Positions 19,299 through 29,542 of a stretch of DNA of 64,000 nucleotides are shown piece by piece; position 1 is the first letter of the stretch, and every line of letters starts with the position of its first letter. This DNA is from Roseibium hamelinense. GTDB lineage: Bacteria > Pseudomonadota > Alphaproteobacteria > Rhizobiales > Stappiaceae. The position numbers were made by a program, and so were the translations under genes. Under the pieces are notes generated by a model that did no database searches, was not told the DNA's origin, and saw only the letters and a list, made by a program, of their open reading frames with translations. The DNA is taken from the NCBI RefSeq assembly GCF_007830545.1, contig NZ_VLLF01000004.1, forward strand, positions 310,001 through 374,000. Direction: 5' to 3'.

Positions 19299-22200
19299 TT
19301 ACTCTGCGGGGACCGGTTCTGCCGACGCGGAACGCGTGACGTCGAGCGACAAGATAACGCGGAGCAAGGGCGGGACCGTGAGCAGTGTCAGGAACGCAGA
19401 CATGGACAGTCCGCCCACTACCACGGCTCCCAGCCCTCGGTAAAGCTCCGAGCCGGCCCCTGGAAACAACACCAGCGGCAGCATTCCGCAAACTGAGGTC
19501 AGCGTTGACATGAATATCGGCCGGATTCGGTTCCGTGTGGCCTCTTCGATTGCCGATACCGGATCCATCCCCTCGCTGCGCAGATGGTACAGTGTCTGAT
19601 GCACGATCAAGATGGCGTTGTTGACCACAATCCCGACCAAAATAACAAATCCGAGCAGTGTCAGCATGTCGAGCGGTTGCGCCTGAAACCGGTTCAACAA
19701 TGCAAGCCCGCCAACCCCGCCTGCGGCCGCTACCGGTACCGATATCATTACGACAAGCGGCAACAGGAATGATTCAAATAGGATCACCATAACCAGGAAG
19801 ACGATGATCATCGCGACTGCGAGATTGATCTGAATGGCGTTCCAGGTTTGGGACAGCTGATCGGCAGTGCCTGACACCGACAGTTGGACGCCGGCCGGCA
19901 AACCTTGGCTCTGTAGTTCATCGATAACTTCTGCTTGGAGCAGCTCGACAGCGGCTTCAAGTGGAAGGGCGTCGGAAGGGCGTACCTCTAATGTCACGGT
20001 TCGCAGACGTTCCCGGTGAAGGATTTCGGTCGGACCTGCTGTCAGGCGTACGTCGGCCAGTTCCGAAACGGGGATAATCTGTCCGTCGGAGGTGACGACC
20101 GGAAAGGCCCCGACATCCTGGGTTCTCAGACCGGCAAGTGCGCGTTCGTCGCCAAGAAGCTTAAGGTCGAGCCGACGGTTGCCGACGCTGATTTCCGCAA
20201 TGCGGATCCCGTCATTATAAGCGTCTACCGTGGTGGCAAGAGCCTCTGTCGTCAGACCGGCATCGGCAAGCCGCACCCGGTTCGGTACCATTCGCAGTTC
20301 GGGTGCGCCGAGTTCAAGACCGGGGACTGGCCTGAACTGGTGGCCCTCCGAGCGGGGCATGATGCCCGAAATGATGCCAGCCGCACGTCCCGCAACCCCG
20401 AGAATCTCTTCCAGTTCGTCTCCGGAGACGTTGAGTTCGATCGTGCGCCCGCCGCCGACACCTCGGCCAAACAGTGACGGCTGGGTCATGAATCCGAAGG
20501 TTCCCGGCTCTGCAAAAATCGGCCGAGAAAGCAACGGGATCAGCTCAGCCACACGGGTCTCATCCACCGCCGCCGCGCCAACGAAGCTGCTGCCTGGCCT
20601 TGCGACAAAAAAGAAGCTGTTGATTGCCGGGGTACCTTGTTCCGTAGCAGAGGCGGGACGCGCTTCCCAAAGCGGTCTGGCCACGTTTTCAATGCGTTCC
20701 GCAATTGTTTCTGTCGTGTCCAGATTGTAGCCGGGAGGAGGGATCAACAGCCCGAACACCAGATTCCGGTTGCCTTCCGGCAGGTATTCAAGCTTTGGCA
20801 AAAATGCCCAAGCCAATGTCAGCGCACCGCCAGCAATCACCGCGACCATGGCCAGCCCGATGATCCGGAACCGGACAGTCAAGCGGACATAGGCCATCAC
20901 CAGCCATGTGAAGGCCGCGCCGAAGTGATCGACCCCGGGCAATTTGCGCTTGCCGACCTCGGCGCCTGAAAGCAAGCGGGAGGACAGCGCAGGGATAACC
21001 GTGATCGCGACGACCAGAGACAATAAAACGGATACTGAAATGGCAACAGCGATATCCCGGAACAATTGGCCTGCTTCCAATTCCATCATCAGAATTGGAA
21101 TAAACACCATGACCGTCGTCAAAGCGGATACAAGAATGGCGCCCCAAACCTGCCGGGTGCCCTCATAGGCCGCTTCTCTTTTTGACATGCCCTGTTCACG
21201 CAGTCGGAAAATGTTTTCCAAGACCACGATTGCCGCATCGACGATCATGCCCACCGCAAAGGCAATACCAGCCAGAGAAATTACGTTGAGCGTTCGACCA
21301 GTCGCTGCCATGGCTACAAAAGTGGCGACAATCGAAACCGGGATGGCTAGGGAAATGACCAGAGTAGCTCTCGGACTTCTCAGGAAAAGCAGGAGTACTC
21401 CGGCAGCCAAAAGACCACCGATCCAGATGTTTTGAACAACAAGGTCAATCGCGCCTTGGATGTATATCGTTTCGTCATAGACTTGCTCCATGACCAGACC
21501 GGCATCGGCCACGGGACCTGCGGCCAGTTCATTGAGGACGGTTTTCACCTCTGTCATAGTGGCAATGACGTTGGCACCTTGCTCGCGCACGATGTTGAAG
21601 GCCAGCCCTGGCTCGCCCCGGAAGCGCAGGCGTGAATTCGATTCAGCATAGGCAAAAGAGACATCGGCGACATCTGAGATGAGGACGCGTCCCCTAGCGC
21701 CGTCCACTCTGGCGTTTTCAGATCGCAAGACAACGCTTTCGACCGCTTCGATAGTGTCAAGGCTCCCCTCTGCCCGCACGACATAGCGGCGCTTCCCTTC
21801 ATCGACGTTTCCGGCTGACAAAGAGACGTTTTCTGCGCGAAGCTGGCGGACGACATCGGGGATTGTGAGGCCATAGCGGGCCAGTTCCTGAGGGCGGATG
21901 ACAATCTGCAATTCGCGCGAAACCCCGCCGAAGATATTGACAAGCGAAACCCCGTCGACCCGCTCAATGCGGGACTTGATGACGTCCTCAAGGAAGTCGC
22001 CATATTCGGGAAGCGCTCTGGTGTTTCCAGGTTCGGCGCGTAGTGTAACCCAAGCAATCGGGCTGTCATCGGAGCCTGACGTATTGAGGGTGGGTTCACT
22101 TGCTTCGGCGGGGTAGCCATCCACCCGGTCAAGCCGGTTCGAAACGAGAAGCAAAATGTCGCCCATGCTCGACCCAACCGCGAATTCAAGCGTCACTTCC

Positions 22201-22466
22201 GCCTGTCCGGTTCGTGAACGGCTTGTCATTTGCTCCAGCCCTTCCAATCCGCGAAACGCGTCTTCCTGAAGATTAACGATCTCGCGTTCAATCTCGGCAG
22301 GAGCAGCGCCGGGCCAGTTGGTCTCGATTACAACAACTGGCTTGCGGACGTCCGGTGCCAACTGAACTGGGATACGAGTAAGTGCAAGCGCGCCGAAAAG
22401 AACGGCCATCGCAACAACGGCCAGCACTGCAACCGGGCGATCAATTGCAATCCGGATTAGGTTCAT
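19299..22466 (-). CDS. RND efflux transporter, inner-membrane permease
   Basis: Large resistance-nodulation-division pump (1055 aa) with a transmembrane helix at the extreme N-terminus (LIRIAIDRPVAVLAVVAMAV), two periplasmic loops and 12 predicted helices in all. Family motifs include the porter-domain start (RIPVQLAPDVRKPVV), FAVGMIVDAAIVVLENIF in helix 4 and GIVVNNAILIVHQ in helix 10. The AcrB relay residues Asp408 and Lys940 correspond here to Ala and Asn, as in the CusA-like or SwrC-like branches. The partner adaptor is just upstream; no outer-membrane channel gene is adjacent. Substrate is not predictable. Confidence 0.94.
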   Translation of the reverse strand: MNLIRIAIDRPVAVLAVVAMAVLFGALALTRIPVQLAPDVRKPVVVIETNWPGAAPAEIEREIVNLQEDAFRGLEGLEQMTSRSRTGQAEVTLEFAVGSSMGDILLLVSNRLDRVDGYPAEASEPTLNTSGSDDSPIAWVTLRAEPGNTRALPEYGDFLEDVIKSRIERVDGVSLVNIFGGVSRELQIVIRPQELARYGLTIPDVVRQLRAENVSLSAGNVDEGKRRYVVRAEGSLDTIEAVESVVLRSENARVDGARGRVLISDVADVSFAYAESNSRLRFRGEPGLAFNIVREQGANVIATMTEVKTVLNELAAGPVADAGLVMEQVYDETIYIQGAIDLVVQNIWIGGLLAAGVLLLFLRSPRATLVISLAIPVSIVATFVAMAATGRTLNVISLAGIAFAVGMIVDAAIVVLENIFRLREQGMSKREAAYEGTRQVWGAILVSALTTVMVFIPILMMELEAGQLFRDIAVAISVSVLLSLVVAITVIPALSSRLLSGAEVGKRKLPGVDHFGAAFTWLVMAYVRLTVRFRIIGLAMVAVIAGGALTLAWAFLPKLEYLPEGNRNLVFGLLIPPPGYNLDTTETIAERIENVARPLWEARPASATEQGTPAINSFFFVARPGSSFVGAAAVDETRVAELIPLLSRPIFAEPGTFGFMTQPSLFGRGVGGGRTIELNVSGDELEEILGVAGRAAGIISGIMPRSEGHQFRPVPGLELGAPELRMVPNRVRLADAGLTTEALATTVDAYNDGIRIAEISVGNRRLDLKLLGDERALAGLRTQDVGAFPVVTSDGQIIPVSELADVRLTAGPTEILHRERLRTVTLEVRPSDALPLEAAVELLQAEVIDELQSQGLPAGVQLSVSGTADQLSQTWNAIQINLAVAMIIVFLVMVILFESFLLPLVVMISVPVAAAGGVGGLALLNRFQAQPLDMLTLLGFVILVGIVVNNAILIVHQTLYHLRSEGMDPVSAIEEATRNRIRPIFMSTLTSVCGMLPLVLFPGAGSELYRGLGAVVVGGLSMSAFLTLLTVPPLLRVILSLDVTRSASAEPVPAE

Positions 22467-22500
22467 GAGCTGGTGCCCTGTGCTCGTTCAGTCCTCATGC

Positions 22501-23682
22501 TTACTCTGCGGCGCGGGCCGATGCCTGTTTCTGTGGCTGACCGATGTTGCCCTCACCAATCTGCTCGCCCTGTTTTTTCTCGGCAGGCTGTCCGTTAACA
22601 GGTGTCGGAGCTATTTGCTGCCCGGGCCGAAGTCTTTCGTTGCCACGGACCACGACCACATCCCCAGCCTCCAGTCCCGAGACGACTTCATACCGGTCTC
22701 CAAGGGCGATGCCGATGGCCACCGTGCGCGGCTCGGCAATGCCGTCTTTGGCAAGAAATACCTGCCAGCCGTCGCGGCTTTGAATAAGTGCATCCTTAGG
22801 GACGGCATGCACCTCGCGTGGTGCGCTGATGGGCAATTCAAGCGTCAGAGATTGCCCAGCGGCTGCGATTCCTTCTTTCGAAACCACATCAAAAATGACT
22901 GGTCGGGTTCGGGTCGCAGACGACTCGGTCGGCAATGCCGCACGAAGTTTAAGAACAACAGCTCCGCCTGATCCGGTTTCGCCGTAGATTGTCTGGTCTG
23001 GCTGGAGGGCTTCTATGAAGCGCGCGGGAACATTGGCTTCAACTCGTATATCACCGGTGTCAATCAACCTTGCGACTTCTGTCCCGACTCCAACGAACTG
23101 CCCTACCTCGGTTCCTACTTCAATCACGATACCGTCAAACGGCGCTCGAACGGTTGCATTGTTCAGGTCGTACTTTGCACGGCGCAGAGCCATTTTCGCA
23201 ACGTTTACCCGGGCCTCTGCCTCTGCTTGGCGGCCTTTTGCGACTGAAAGGACATTTAGACGTTCTTCGTAGGTTGCATTCGAAATGATTGAGCGCTGTT
23301 GGAGCCGTTCTGCACGCGAATAAGCGGTCTGTGCTGTATCGACTTGCAGCCGAGAAGTTTGCGCAGCCGCTTCTGCCACTGATAAATCTGCCTCCGCACG
23401 GGACAGTTCTATGCTTAGAAGCTCCCCGTCGATCGTCGCTAAGATGTCTCCCGAAGCCACTTTGTCGCCGATTTCTACCGAAACCGTGTCTGCAACTCCG
23501 GAAATGCGTGCAGCCACACGGCTTTGCCGCTCGGCGACCAACTCGCCGAAGATCGAGATTGTTTCGCTCGTTTCTTCCGTTGTTACGAGATCGGTTAGCA
23601 CGCCCGCTGGACGCCCCTGAGCGTGCACAAGCGTCGGACCAAGAAGAAACAGAAGGGCAACAAAAAAGATCTTTTTTGGCAT
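22501..23682 (-). CDS. RND efflux membrane-fusion (adaptor) protein
   Basis: Periplasmic adaptor of the HlyD/AcrA family, 393 aa. A signal peptide ends near VHAQG. Then come a lipoyl-like half (SGVADTVSVEIGDKVASGDILATID), an alpha-hairpin (about residues 95-170), the second lipoyl half (ATVRAPFDGIVIEVGTEVGQFV) and a beta-barrel domain. The C-terminus is glutamine- and lysine-rich and probably disordered. It is first in a two-gene operon with the RND permease, 34 bp downstream. The ribosome-binding site is weak. Confidence 0.93.
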   Translation of the reverse strand: MPKKIFFVALLFLLGPTLVHAQGRPAGVLTDLVTTEETSETISIFGELVAERQSRVAARISGVADTVSVEIGDKVASGDILATIDGELLSIELSRAEADLSVAEAAAQTSRLQVDTAQTAYSRAERLQQRSIISNATYEERLNVLSVAKGRQAEAEARVNVAKMALRRAKYDLNNATVRAPFDGIVIEVGTEVGQFVGVGTEVARLIDTGDIRVEANVPARFIEALQPDQTIYGETGSGGAVVLKLRAALPTESSATRTRPVIFDVVSKEGIAAAGQSLTLELPISAPREVHAVPKDALIQSRDGWQVFLAKDGIAEPRTVAIGIALGDRYEVVSGLEAGDVVVVRGNERLRPGQQIAPTPVNGQPAEKKQGEQIGEGNIGQPQKQASARAAE

Positions 23683-23863
23683 AGGTGAAACTTCGGTTGC
23701 ACGTCTACGTGTGACCGGTATGTCCGGATCAAAAATGGACTGCAGACTGAGAGCGTCCCAAGCGCGTCTCAGTGATCGACGTCGAAGCCCGTTTCAGACC
23801 ATGATGATCGCGTTTTTCACTGAAACTCCACCTACTAAAACGGTCGGGTGGTGGTTTGCGGGA

Positions 23864-24421
23864 TTAAACTTCTTGGAGCTTTCCGCGTTTCAAGTGCTCA
23901 TCCAGCCGTGGCATGATTTCAACGAAGTTGCAGGGCATGTGGCGATAGTCAAGCTGCCATTTCAAAATGCCGTCCCAAGCGTCCTTGCAGGCGCCGGGCG
24001 AGCCGGGCAAAACGAAAATGTAGGTCGCGCCTGCGACACCGCCGGTGGCCCGTGACTGGATGGTTGACGTTCCGATCTTGTCATAGGAGATGCGGTGAAA
24101 AACTTCTGAGAACCCCTCCATTCTCTTCTCGAACAGCGGCTCAACGGCTTCAGGGGTCACGTCCCGGCCGGTGAAACCCGTTCCGCCGGTCGTGATCACC
24201 ACATCAATTGTGTCCCGCGCAATCCAGTCTTTCACCACAGCCCGGATAGCGTCGACATCGTCAGTTGTAAGTTTGCGATCAGCAAGGACATGTCCAGCTT
24301 TCTCAAGCCGGTCTGCCAAAGTGCTTCCGGACCTGTCTTCCTCTGGAGATCGTGTGTCTGACACTGTCAGGACCGAAATATTCAAAGGGACAAACGGGCG
24401 CGTTTCGTCGATGCGGGACAT
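23864..24421 (-). CDS. moaB: Molybdenum cofactor biosynthesis protein B
   Basis: MoaB/Mog-fold protein thought to adenylylate molybdopterin before molybdenum insertion. The 185-aa product has NISVLTVSDTRS, the family signature TTGGTGFTGRDVTPEA and FVLPGSPGACKDAWD. The ATG at 24421 has AAGGAGA seven bases upstream. No other moa or mog genes are in the window, so it acts with distant partners. It is divergent from the ceramidase-like gene. Confidence 0.94.
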   Translation of the reverse strand: MSRIDETRPFVPLNISVLTVSDTRSPEEDRSGSTLADRLEKAGHVLADRKLTTDDVDAIRAVVKDWIARDTIDVVITTGGTGFTGRDVTPEAVEPLFEKRMEGFSEVFHRISYDKIGTSTIQSRATGGVAGATYIFVLPGSPGACKDAWDGILKWQLDYRHMPCNFVEIMPRLDEHLKRGKLQEV

Positions 24422-24547
24422 GGTTTTCTCCTTGAACAAAACACATAGTCGTGTCGAATGTCAGTTGCCAGACATAAGACATCAATTTGCGACGTAGTCC
24501 GTATATCCAAGTCTTTTCAAGCTCAATGGTTTCCAAGAGGTGTCCCG

Positions 24548-25186
24548 ATGAATGAGCAGCTCGATCATTATTGCGAACGCATGGGGGCAGAGTTCTGGGC
24601 TGAGCCACTCAATGCTGTGACCAACGCCGCATTTCTTGTGGCGGCTCTCTTCGCGTTCCTGCTGTGGCGAAGAAAAACGCCGAATGATTGGGTTGGACTG
24701 GCGCTGATTTTAATCGTTTTGGCGACAGGGATCGGATCGTTTTTATTTCACACTTTTGCGACCCGTTGGGCTTTGCTCACCGACGTCATCCCAATCGCAC
24801 TCTTTATCCATGTTTATTTGCTTTTTGCGCTGCGCCGATTTCTTGGACTGCATTGGGTGGTTAGTATCGCCATCGTGATTGGGTTCTTCGTTTTGTCGCC
24901 GATGGTCGGTGAAATTTGGGCGCCGCTGGTGGGGTCGTCGGCCGGATATTTGCCGGCGTTGCTTGCGATTTTTGTCGTCGGCGGCTTTTTCCTGCCAAAG
25001 AACCGTAAACTCGCCATCTGGGTGCTCGGAACGGGCATCGTGTTTGCGCTGTCACTTACCTTCCGCACACTCGATTCTACCCTTTGCGACAGTTTTCAGG
25101 CCGGTACGCATTTTATGTGGCATATCCTGAACGGTGTTGTGCTGTTCTCGCTGTTACGGGTTCTCATTTTGCATCGTGCCGGTTAA
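24548..25186 (+). CDS. Ceramidase-like (CrAL superfamily) membrane protein
   Basis: A seven-helix membrane protein of the alkaline ceramidase/CREST superfamily (212 aa). It shows the conserved pieces of that family: an N-terminal acidic/Cys region (HYCERMGAEFWAEPLNAVTN), GIGSFLFHTFAT with the metal-ligand-type histidine, an Asp in LLTDVIPIALF, and a late His pair (GTHFMWHILNG). The family hydrolyses amide-linked lipids through a bound zinc. The bacterial substrate is not established and the enzyme activity is inference. ATG 24548 follows AGAGGTG. Confidence 0.85.
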   Translation: MNEQLDHYCERMGAEFWAEPLNAVTNAAFLVAALFAFLLWRRKTPNDWVGLALILIVLATGIGSFLFHTFATRWALLTDVIPIALFIHVYLLFALRRFLGLHWVVSIAIVIGFFVLSPMVGEIWAPLVGSSAGYLPALLAIFVVGGFFLPKNRKLAIWVLGTGIVFALSLTFRTLDSTLCDSFQAGTHFMWHILNGVVLFSLLRVLILHRAG

Positions 25187-25287
25187 ACCCGTCACTAAAT
25201 ACGAAGATATGCCAAGGCTCTAGGTAGTCCGGAAGAACACAACGAGCTTTGACAAAACGAAAATAGGGACAGGAAAGGCGGTTCGGG

Positions 25288-27591
25288 ATGAGTGACACAA
25301 AGCCGACAAGCGGCAGCGATTTGACAGAAGCAGCGCTGTTTTTCCATGAACATCCGCGTCCCGGCAAGCTGGAAATCCAGGCGACCAAGCCACTTGGCAA
25401 CCAGCGCGACCTGGCGCTTGCCTATTCGCCGGGCGTTGCAGCGCCTTGCATAGAGATTGCGAAGGATCCGCAAAAGGCGGCCGACTACACGGCACGGCAA
25501 AACCTCGTTGCGGTGATTTCAAACGGAACCGCCGTGTTAGGGCTCGGGGCGATCGGGCCGCTCGCTTCCAAGCCTGTCATGGAAGGCAAGGCTGTACTGT
25601 TTAAGAAATTCGCTGGGATTGATGTGTTCGATATTGAGGTCGATGAACGGGACGTTGACCGCTTCGTTGATGCAGTCTCTGTTCTCGAGCCAACCTTTGG
25701 CGGCATCAACCTGGAAGACATCAAGGCGCCGGAATGCTTCATGATCGAAGCGAAGCTGCGCGAGCGCATGAATATTCCGGTGTTTCACGATGATCAGCAC
25801 GGCACGGCCATTATCGTTGGAGCGGCCGTTCGAAATGCTCTGGAACTTGCGGGCAAAGAGTTAAGCGAGGCTAAGATCGTAGCTTCTGGCGCCGGCGCTG
25901 CTGCGCTGGCATGCCTCAACATGCTGGTATCCCTCGGGGCCAAGCGTGAGAACATTTGGATCACGGATATTGAGGGGGTTGTCTATGAAGGGCGTGAGGC
26001 CCTCATGGACGAGTGGAAAGCCAAGTTCGCCCAGAAGACAGATAAACGGACCCTCTCAGAGGTTATCGATGGCGCCAATGTGTTTCTTGGATTGTCAGCC
26101 GGCGGTGTTTTGAAACCTGACATGGTTGCGAAAATGGCCGATGGCCCCTTGATCCTCGCGCTGGCCAATCCCACGCCGGAAATAATGCCGGAAGAGGCAA
26201 AGGCCGTCCGCTCGGATGTTGTGATGTGTACAGGACGGTCCGACTACCCGAACCAGGTCAACAACGTTCTTTGTTTTCCCTACATATTCCGCGGCGCATT
26301 GGATGTCGGGGCGACAACCATCAACGAAGAGATGAAACGGGCAGCTGTCGAAGCGATTGCCGGGCTGGCCCGTGAAGAACCATCTGACGTTGCGGCCAAG
26401 GCGTATGGCGGAAAAACCGAAACCTTTGGTCCGCATTATCTTATTCCTTCGCCATTTGATCAGCGCCTTATCCTGCGGATCGCCCCTGCAGTCGCTAAGG
26501 CGGCCATGGACAGCGGCGTTGCAACGCGACCAATTGAGGACTTTAACGCCTATTTGGACCGGCTGAACCGGTTTGTGTTCCGCTCCGGTCTGATCATGAA
26601 ACCGATCATTCAAGCGGCGTCTCAAGATCCCAAGAAAATTATCTATGCCGAAGGCGAAGACGAACGCGTACTGCGTGCAGCTCAGGTACTTATTGAAGAC
26701 AAGATCGCGCAGCCGATTCTGGTCGGACGTCCAGAGGTCCTGCAAGCCCGTTGTGAGCGGTTCGGTTTGAAAATACGCCCCGGCGAGGACTTCGAATTCG
26801 TCAACCCACAAGATGATCCCCGCTACCGGGACTATGCCGAGGAATACTTCAAGTGCGTTGGACGTAAGGGCATGCCGCCCAACGCGGCACGGACAGTCGT
26901 GCGCACTAACACGACCGTCATTTCTGCTCTGGCTGTACGCCGTGGCGATGCGGATGCGGCGATCTGTGGACTGGAAGGCAGGTTTATCCGGCATCTTCGC
27001 GACATCAGGCAGATCATCGGCATGCGCGAAGGTGCCAAGGATCTTTCTGCGCTGTCATTGTTGATCAACTCGCGCGGAGCCTTGTTCCTGACTGACACGT
27101 TCGTCTCTGAAAACCCGAGCGCCATCGAACTTGCCGAAATGGCTGATCTGGCAGCTGAGGAAATCCACCGGTTTGGCATTGAGCCAAGGGCGGCTCTGCT
27201 GTCGATGTCGAACTTCGGTTCCCGGGACACAGAATCCTCGCGAAAAATGCGCGAGGCGCTTGATATTCTCTGGAAGCGCTGCCCTAACCTCGAGGTGGAT
27301 GGCGAGATGCACGGCGATTCCGCGTTGAGTGAAGCTTTGCGGGAGCGCGTGATGCCGGACAGCCGGCTGAAAGGCGAGGCAAACCTATTGCTGTTTCCAA
27401 ATTTGGATTCGGCCAATATCGCGCTGAACCTTTTGAAGGTGGCAACAGAAGCCTTGCATGTCGGACCGATCCTGCTGGGCACCGCAAAGCCGGCACATAT
27501 TCTGACCCCGTCGGTCACTTCGCGCGGTGTGGTCAACATGTCTGCTCTTGCCTGCGTTGAAGCGCAGCAGGGCCGTGAAATCAAGCCATGA
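25288..27591 (+). CDS. maeB: NADP-dependent malic enzyme, MaeB type with phosphotransacetylase-like domain
   Basis: Oxidatively decarboxylates malate to pyruvate with NADP, linking the TCA cycle to gluconeogenesis and NADPH supply. The 767-aa protein has the malic N-terminal domain ([11 protein letters not shown] at about 44-54, then [11 protein letters not shown] at 164-174), an NAD(P)-binding domain and, from about residue 430, a phosphotransacetylase-like domain ([39 protein letters not shown]). In MaeB enzymes that C-terminal half senses acetyl-CoA rather than catalysing. A good ribosome-binding site precedes the ATG. A terminator follows. Confidence 0.96.
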   Translation: MSDTKPTSGSDLTEAALFFHEHPRPGKLEIQATKPLGNQRDLALAYSPGVAAPCIEIAKDPQKAADYTARQNLVAVISNGTAVLGLGAIGPLASKPVMEGKAVLFKKFAGIDVFDIEVDERDVDRFVDAVSVLEPTFGGINLEDIKAPECFMIEAKLRERMNIPVFHDDQHGTAIIVGAAVRNALELAGKELSEAKIVASGAGAAALACLNMLVSLGAKRENIWITDIEGVVYEGREALMDEWKAKFAQKTDKRTLSEVIDGANVFLGLSAGGVLKPDMVAKMADGPLILALANPTPEIMPEEAKAVRSDVVMCTGRSDYPNQVNNVLCFPYIFRGALDVGATTINEEMKRAAVEAIAGLAREEPSDVAAKAYGGKTETFGPHYLIPSPFDQRLILRIAPAVAKAAMDSGVATRPIEDFNAYLDRLNRFVFRSGLIMKPIIQAASQDPKKIIYAEGEDERVLRAAQVLIEDKIAQPILVGRPEVLQARCERFGLKIRPGEDFEFVNPQDDPRYRDYAEEYFKCVGRKGMPPNAARTVVRTNTTVISALAVRRGDADAAICGLEGRFIRHLRDIRQIIGMREGAKDLSALSLLINSRGALFLTDTFVSENPSAIELAEMADLAAEEIHRFGIEPRAALLSMSNFGSRDTESSRKMREALDILWKRCPNLEVDGEMHGDSALSEALRERVMPDSRLKGEANLLLFPNLDSANIALNLLKVATEALHVGPILLGTAKPAHILTPSVTSRGVVNMSALACVEAQQGREIKP

Positions 27592-27627
27592 AACGTCGAA
27601 CATCCTGCCAGAATTAAAGATGATAGT

Positions 27628-27652
27628 GCGCCGGCTTCGAGCCGGCGCTTTT
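27628..27652 (+). terminator. Terminator after maeB
   Basis: A perfect 8-bp GC stem GCGCCGGC / GCCGGCGC with loop TTCGA, followed by TTTT. It lies 36 bp after the maeB stop and before the chorismate mutase gene. Confidence 0.75.
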
Positions 27653-27679
27653 GTATAAAGTTAAAGGTCAGATCCACAT

Positions 27680-28006
27680 ATGTCCAAGCTCCCGACCAGA
27701 CCGCCCGAGAATTGCAATACAAAACAGCACATCCGCGCCGAGATCGACCGGATCGACCAGCTCTTGCTCAGCCTATTTGCAGAGCGGCAAGGCTATGTCC
27801 GTCGCATGGCCGAGATCAAACAGAACCCGGAAGAAGCATTCGATGCCGAACGGATCGAAACAATGGTTGCGGATATCAAGACACGGGCTGCGGCGCTTGA
27901 TCTTGAGCCGGAGCAGGTTGAAGAGGTTTGGCGGTGTTTGATCGATTGGAACGTTGCTTACGAAAAACGGACGATTTTGCGTAGGTTGAACAGTTCGAAG
28001 AAGTAA
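27680..28006 (+). CDS. Chorismate mutase (AroQ type)
   Basis: Stand-alone all-helical chorismate mutase of about 108 residues, converting chorismate to prephenate for Phe and Tyr synthesis. The AroQ pattern is visible: the first helix with IRAEIDRIDQLLLSLFAERQ, arginines in YVRRMAEIK, and the third helix ending VEEVWRCLIDWNVAYEKR. There is no signal peptide, so it is cytoplasmic. It lies alone between maeB and the sugar dehydrogenase gene. Confidence 0.9.
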   Translation: MSKLPTRPPENCNTKQHIRAEIDRIDQLLLSLFAERQGYVRRMAEIKQNPEEAFDAERIETMVADIKTRAAALDLEPEQVEEVWRCLIDWNVAYEKRTILRRLNSSKK

Positions 28007-28090
28007 ATATCGCAAGGGCCGGGCTGGAAGCGCCGCCTATTATGCCTATTTCCAGCATAGCTGGTGGTGCCAAGCTTCGAGGGAGATCCA

Positions 28091-29251
28091 ATGAGCGCGA
28101 GAAATCGAGTTGCCGGATTAGTGGGCGGGTTCAGGCAGACGGCGACAATGTTTCTGCTTGCTGTCGGCATGGGCACCATCCCCGTTCAATCTGCCGCGGC
28201 TCAATCCTCTGTCAGTCCGGAGGTTGTTGTGGATGGGCTGTCGTTTCCTTGGGCTGTGGCTTTTCTTCCCGAGGGTGGTTTTTTGATCACCGAACGTGAC
28301 GGGGCCCTTAAATATGCCAGCCCGGAGGGTGCAGTTTCGGATGTGCCCGGAAGCCCGGAAGTTTTTAGTCAGGGGCAGGGTGGTTTGCTTGATATCGCCT
28401 TGGCACCTGATTTTGACCAAACCCGCAACGTTTTCATGACGTTTTCGCAAGGTTCTCCCGAAGGGGCGGGAACGTCTGTCTTCAAAGCCGTTCTCGTTCC
28501 AGTCGGCGAGGGCTACAGTCTTGAAGATGGCGAGACGATTTTTAGGGGAAACAACCGCGGTTTTGGTGGCCGGCATTTCGGCTCACGCATGGCGTTTAAA
28601 GACGATGGAACGCTGTTCCTGACAACGGGTGACAGGGGAGATGGTCCGCGCTCGCAAGACACCATGGACCATTCAGGCAATGTTCTGCGCATCAATCAGG
28701 ACGGCAGTGTTCCTTCCGACAATCCTTTTGTGCAAACCAGCGGTTATCTGCCCGAAATCTGGTCGACCGGGCACCGTAATCCGCAGAGTGCTGCGATCAA
28801 TCCAGCCACCGGAGAGCTGTGGACTGTCGAACACGGTGCCCGTGGCGGGGACGAAGTGAACCGGCCGGAAGCCGGCAAGAACTACGGATGGCCTGAAATT
28901 TCTTATGGCCGCCATTACTCTGGCGGCAAGATCGGTATTGGCACGAGCGCGCCTGGCTTCGAACAGCCGCTCTATTATTGGGATCCATCGATAGCACCAT
29001 CGGGCATGGCCTTCGTCACGAGCGATCTTTATCCGGATTGGCAGGGCGACCTGTTGGTCGGGGCCTTGAGGGGGCAGCATATTGCTAAATTGTCGTTGGA
29101 TGGCACCGAAATTACCCGCGAGGAAAAACTGCTTACTGATCTGGCCGCGCGGATCAGGGATGTCCGCCAGGGGCAGGACGGGATGATTTATGTGCTCACC
29201 GATGATGATCCGGGCAAGCTTCTGAGACTGGTGCCGCAAGCGACCCAGTAA
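28091..29251 (+). CDS. PQQ-dependent aldose sugar dehydrogenase-like protein
   Basis: Secreted six-bladed propeller protein of the glucose/sorbosone dehydrogenase family (386 aa). A signal peptide ends near SAAAQSS. Then come blade motifs GLSFPWAVAFLPEGGFLITER, QGGLLDIALAPDF, the active-site region RHFGSRMAFKDDGTLFLTTGDRG and STGHRNPQ, and EHGARGGDEVN, which matches the PQQ/calcium site of YliI-like enzymes. The ATG at 28091 follows GGGAG. Soluble sugar oxidation in the periplasm is inferred; no PQQ synthesis genes are in the window. Confidence 0.9.
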   Translation: MSARNRVAGLVGGFRQTATMFLLAVGMGTIPVQSAAAQSSVSPEVVVDGLSFPWAVAFLPEGGFLITERDGALKYASPEGAVSDVPGSPEVFSQGQGGLLDIALAPDFDQTRNVFMTFSQGSPEGAGTSVFKAVLVPVGEGYSLEDGETIFRGNNRGFGGRHFGSRMAFKDDGTLFLTTGDRGDGPRSQDTMDHSGNVLRINQDGSVPSDNPFVQTSGYLPEIWSTGHRNPQSAAINPATGELWTVEHGARGGDEVNRPEAGKNYGWPEISYGRHYSGGKIGIGTSAPGFEQPLYYWDPSIAPSGMAFVTSDLYPDWQGDLLVGALRGQHIAKLSLDGTEITREEKLLTDLAARIRDVRQGQDGMIYVLTDDDPGKLLRLVPQATQ

Positions 29252-29542
29252 CCGAATGAACTTGACTTTAGGCCGTACAACAGCGATACGGCGGGGTATC
29301 CCGCCTGCCGCGTGAGCAGCGTGCGCCGTCTTGCTGAAGTCAAACGGTGCCAACGGGCCCGGTCTCATGAAAGACCATTTCTCAAAAAAGTTCCCATTTC
29401 ACGCGGGGTTCTGCCGGCGGTGCGGCCATGAAACAGTTCGGTTTCTGGTTAGGGTCATCGCCGCAACCGCTTCGCGGTCCTGCCATTGGCAGCGCCGGAT
29501 GTAGGTCTGTTCGCATAGCGTGAGCAGGCACACGATAAAGGT

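Noticed and set aside
19299..22466. RND permease as a broken pump because AcrB Asp408 and Lys940 are not conserved
   Set aside because: Ala and Asn at these positions occur in other functional RND branches, so this is subfamily variation rather than loss of function.
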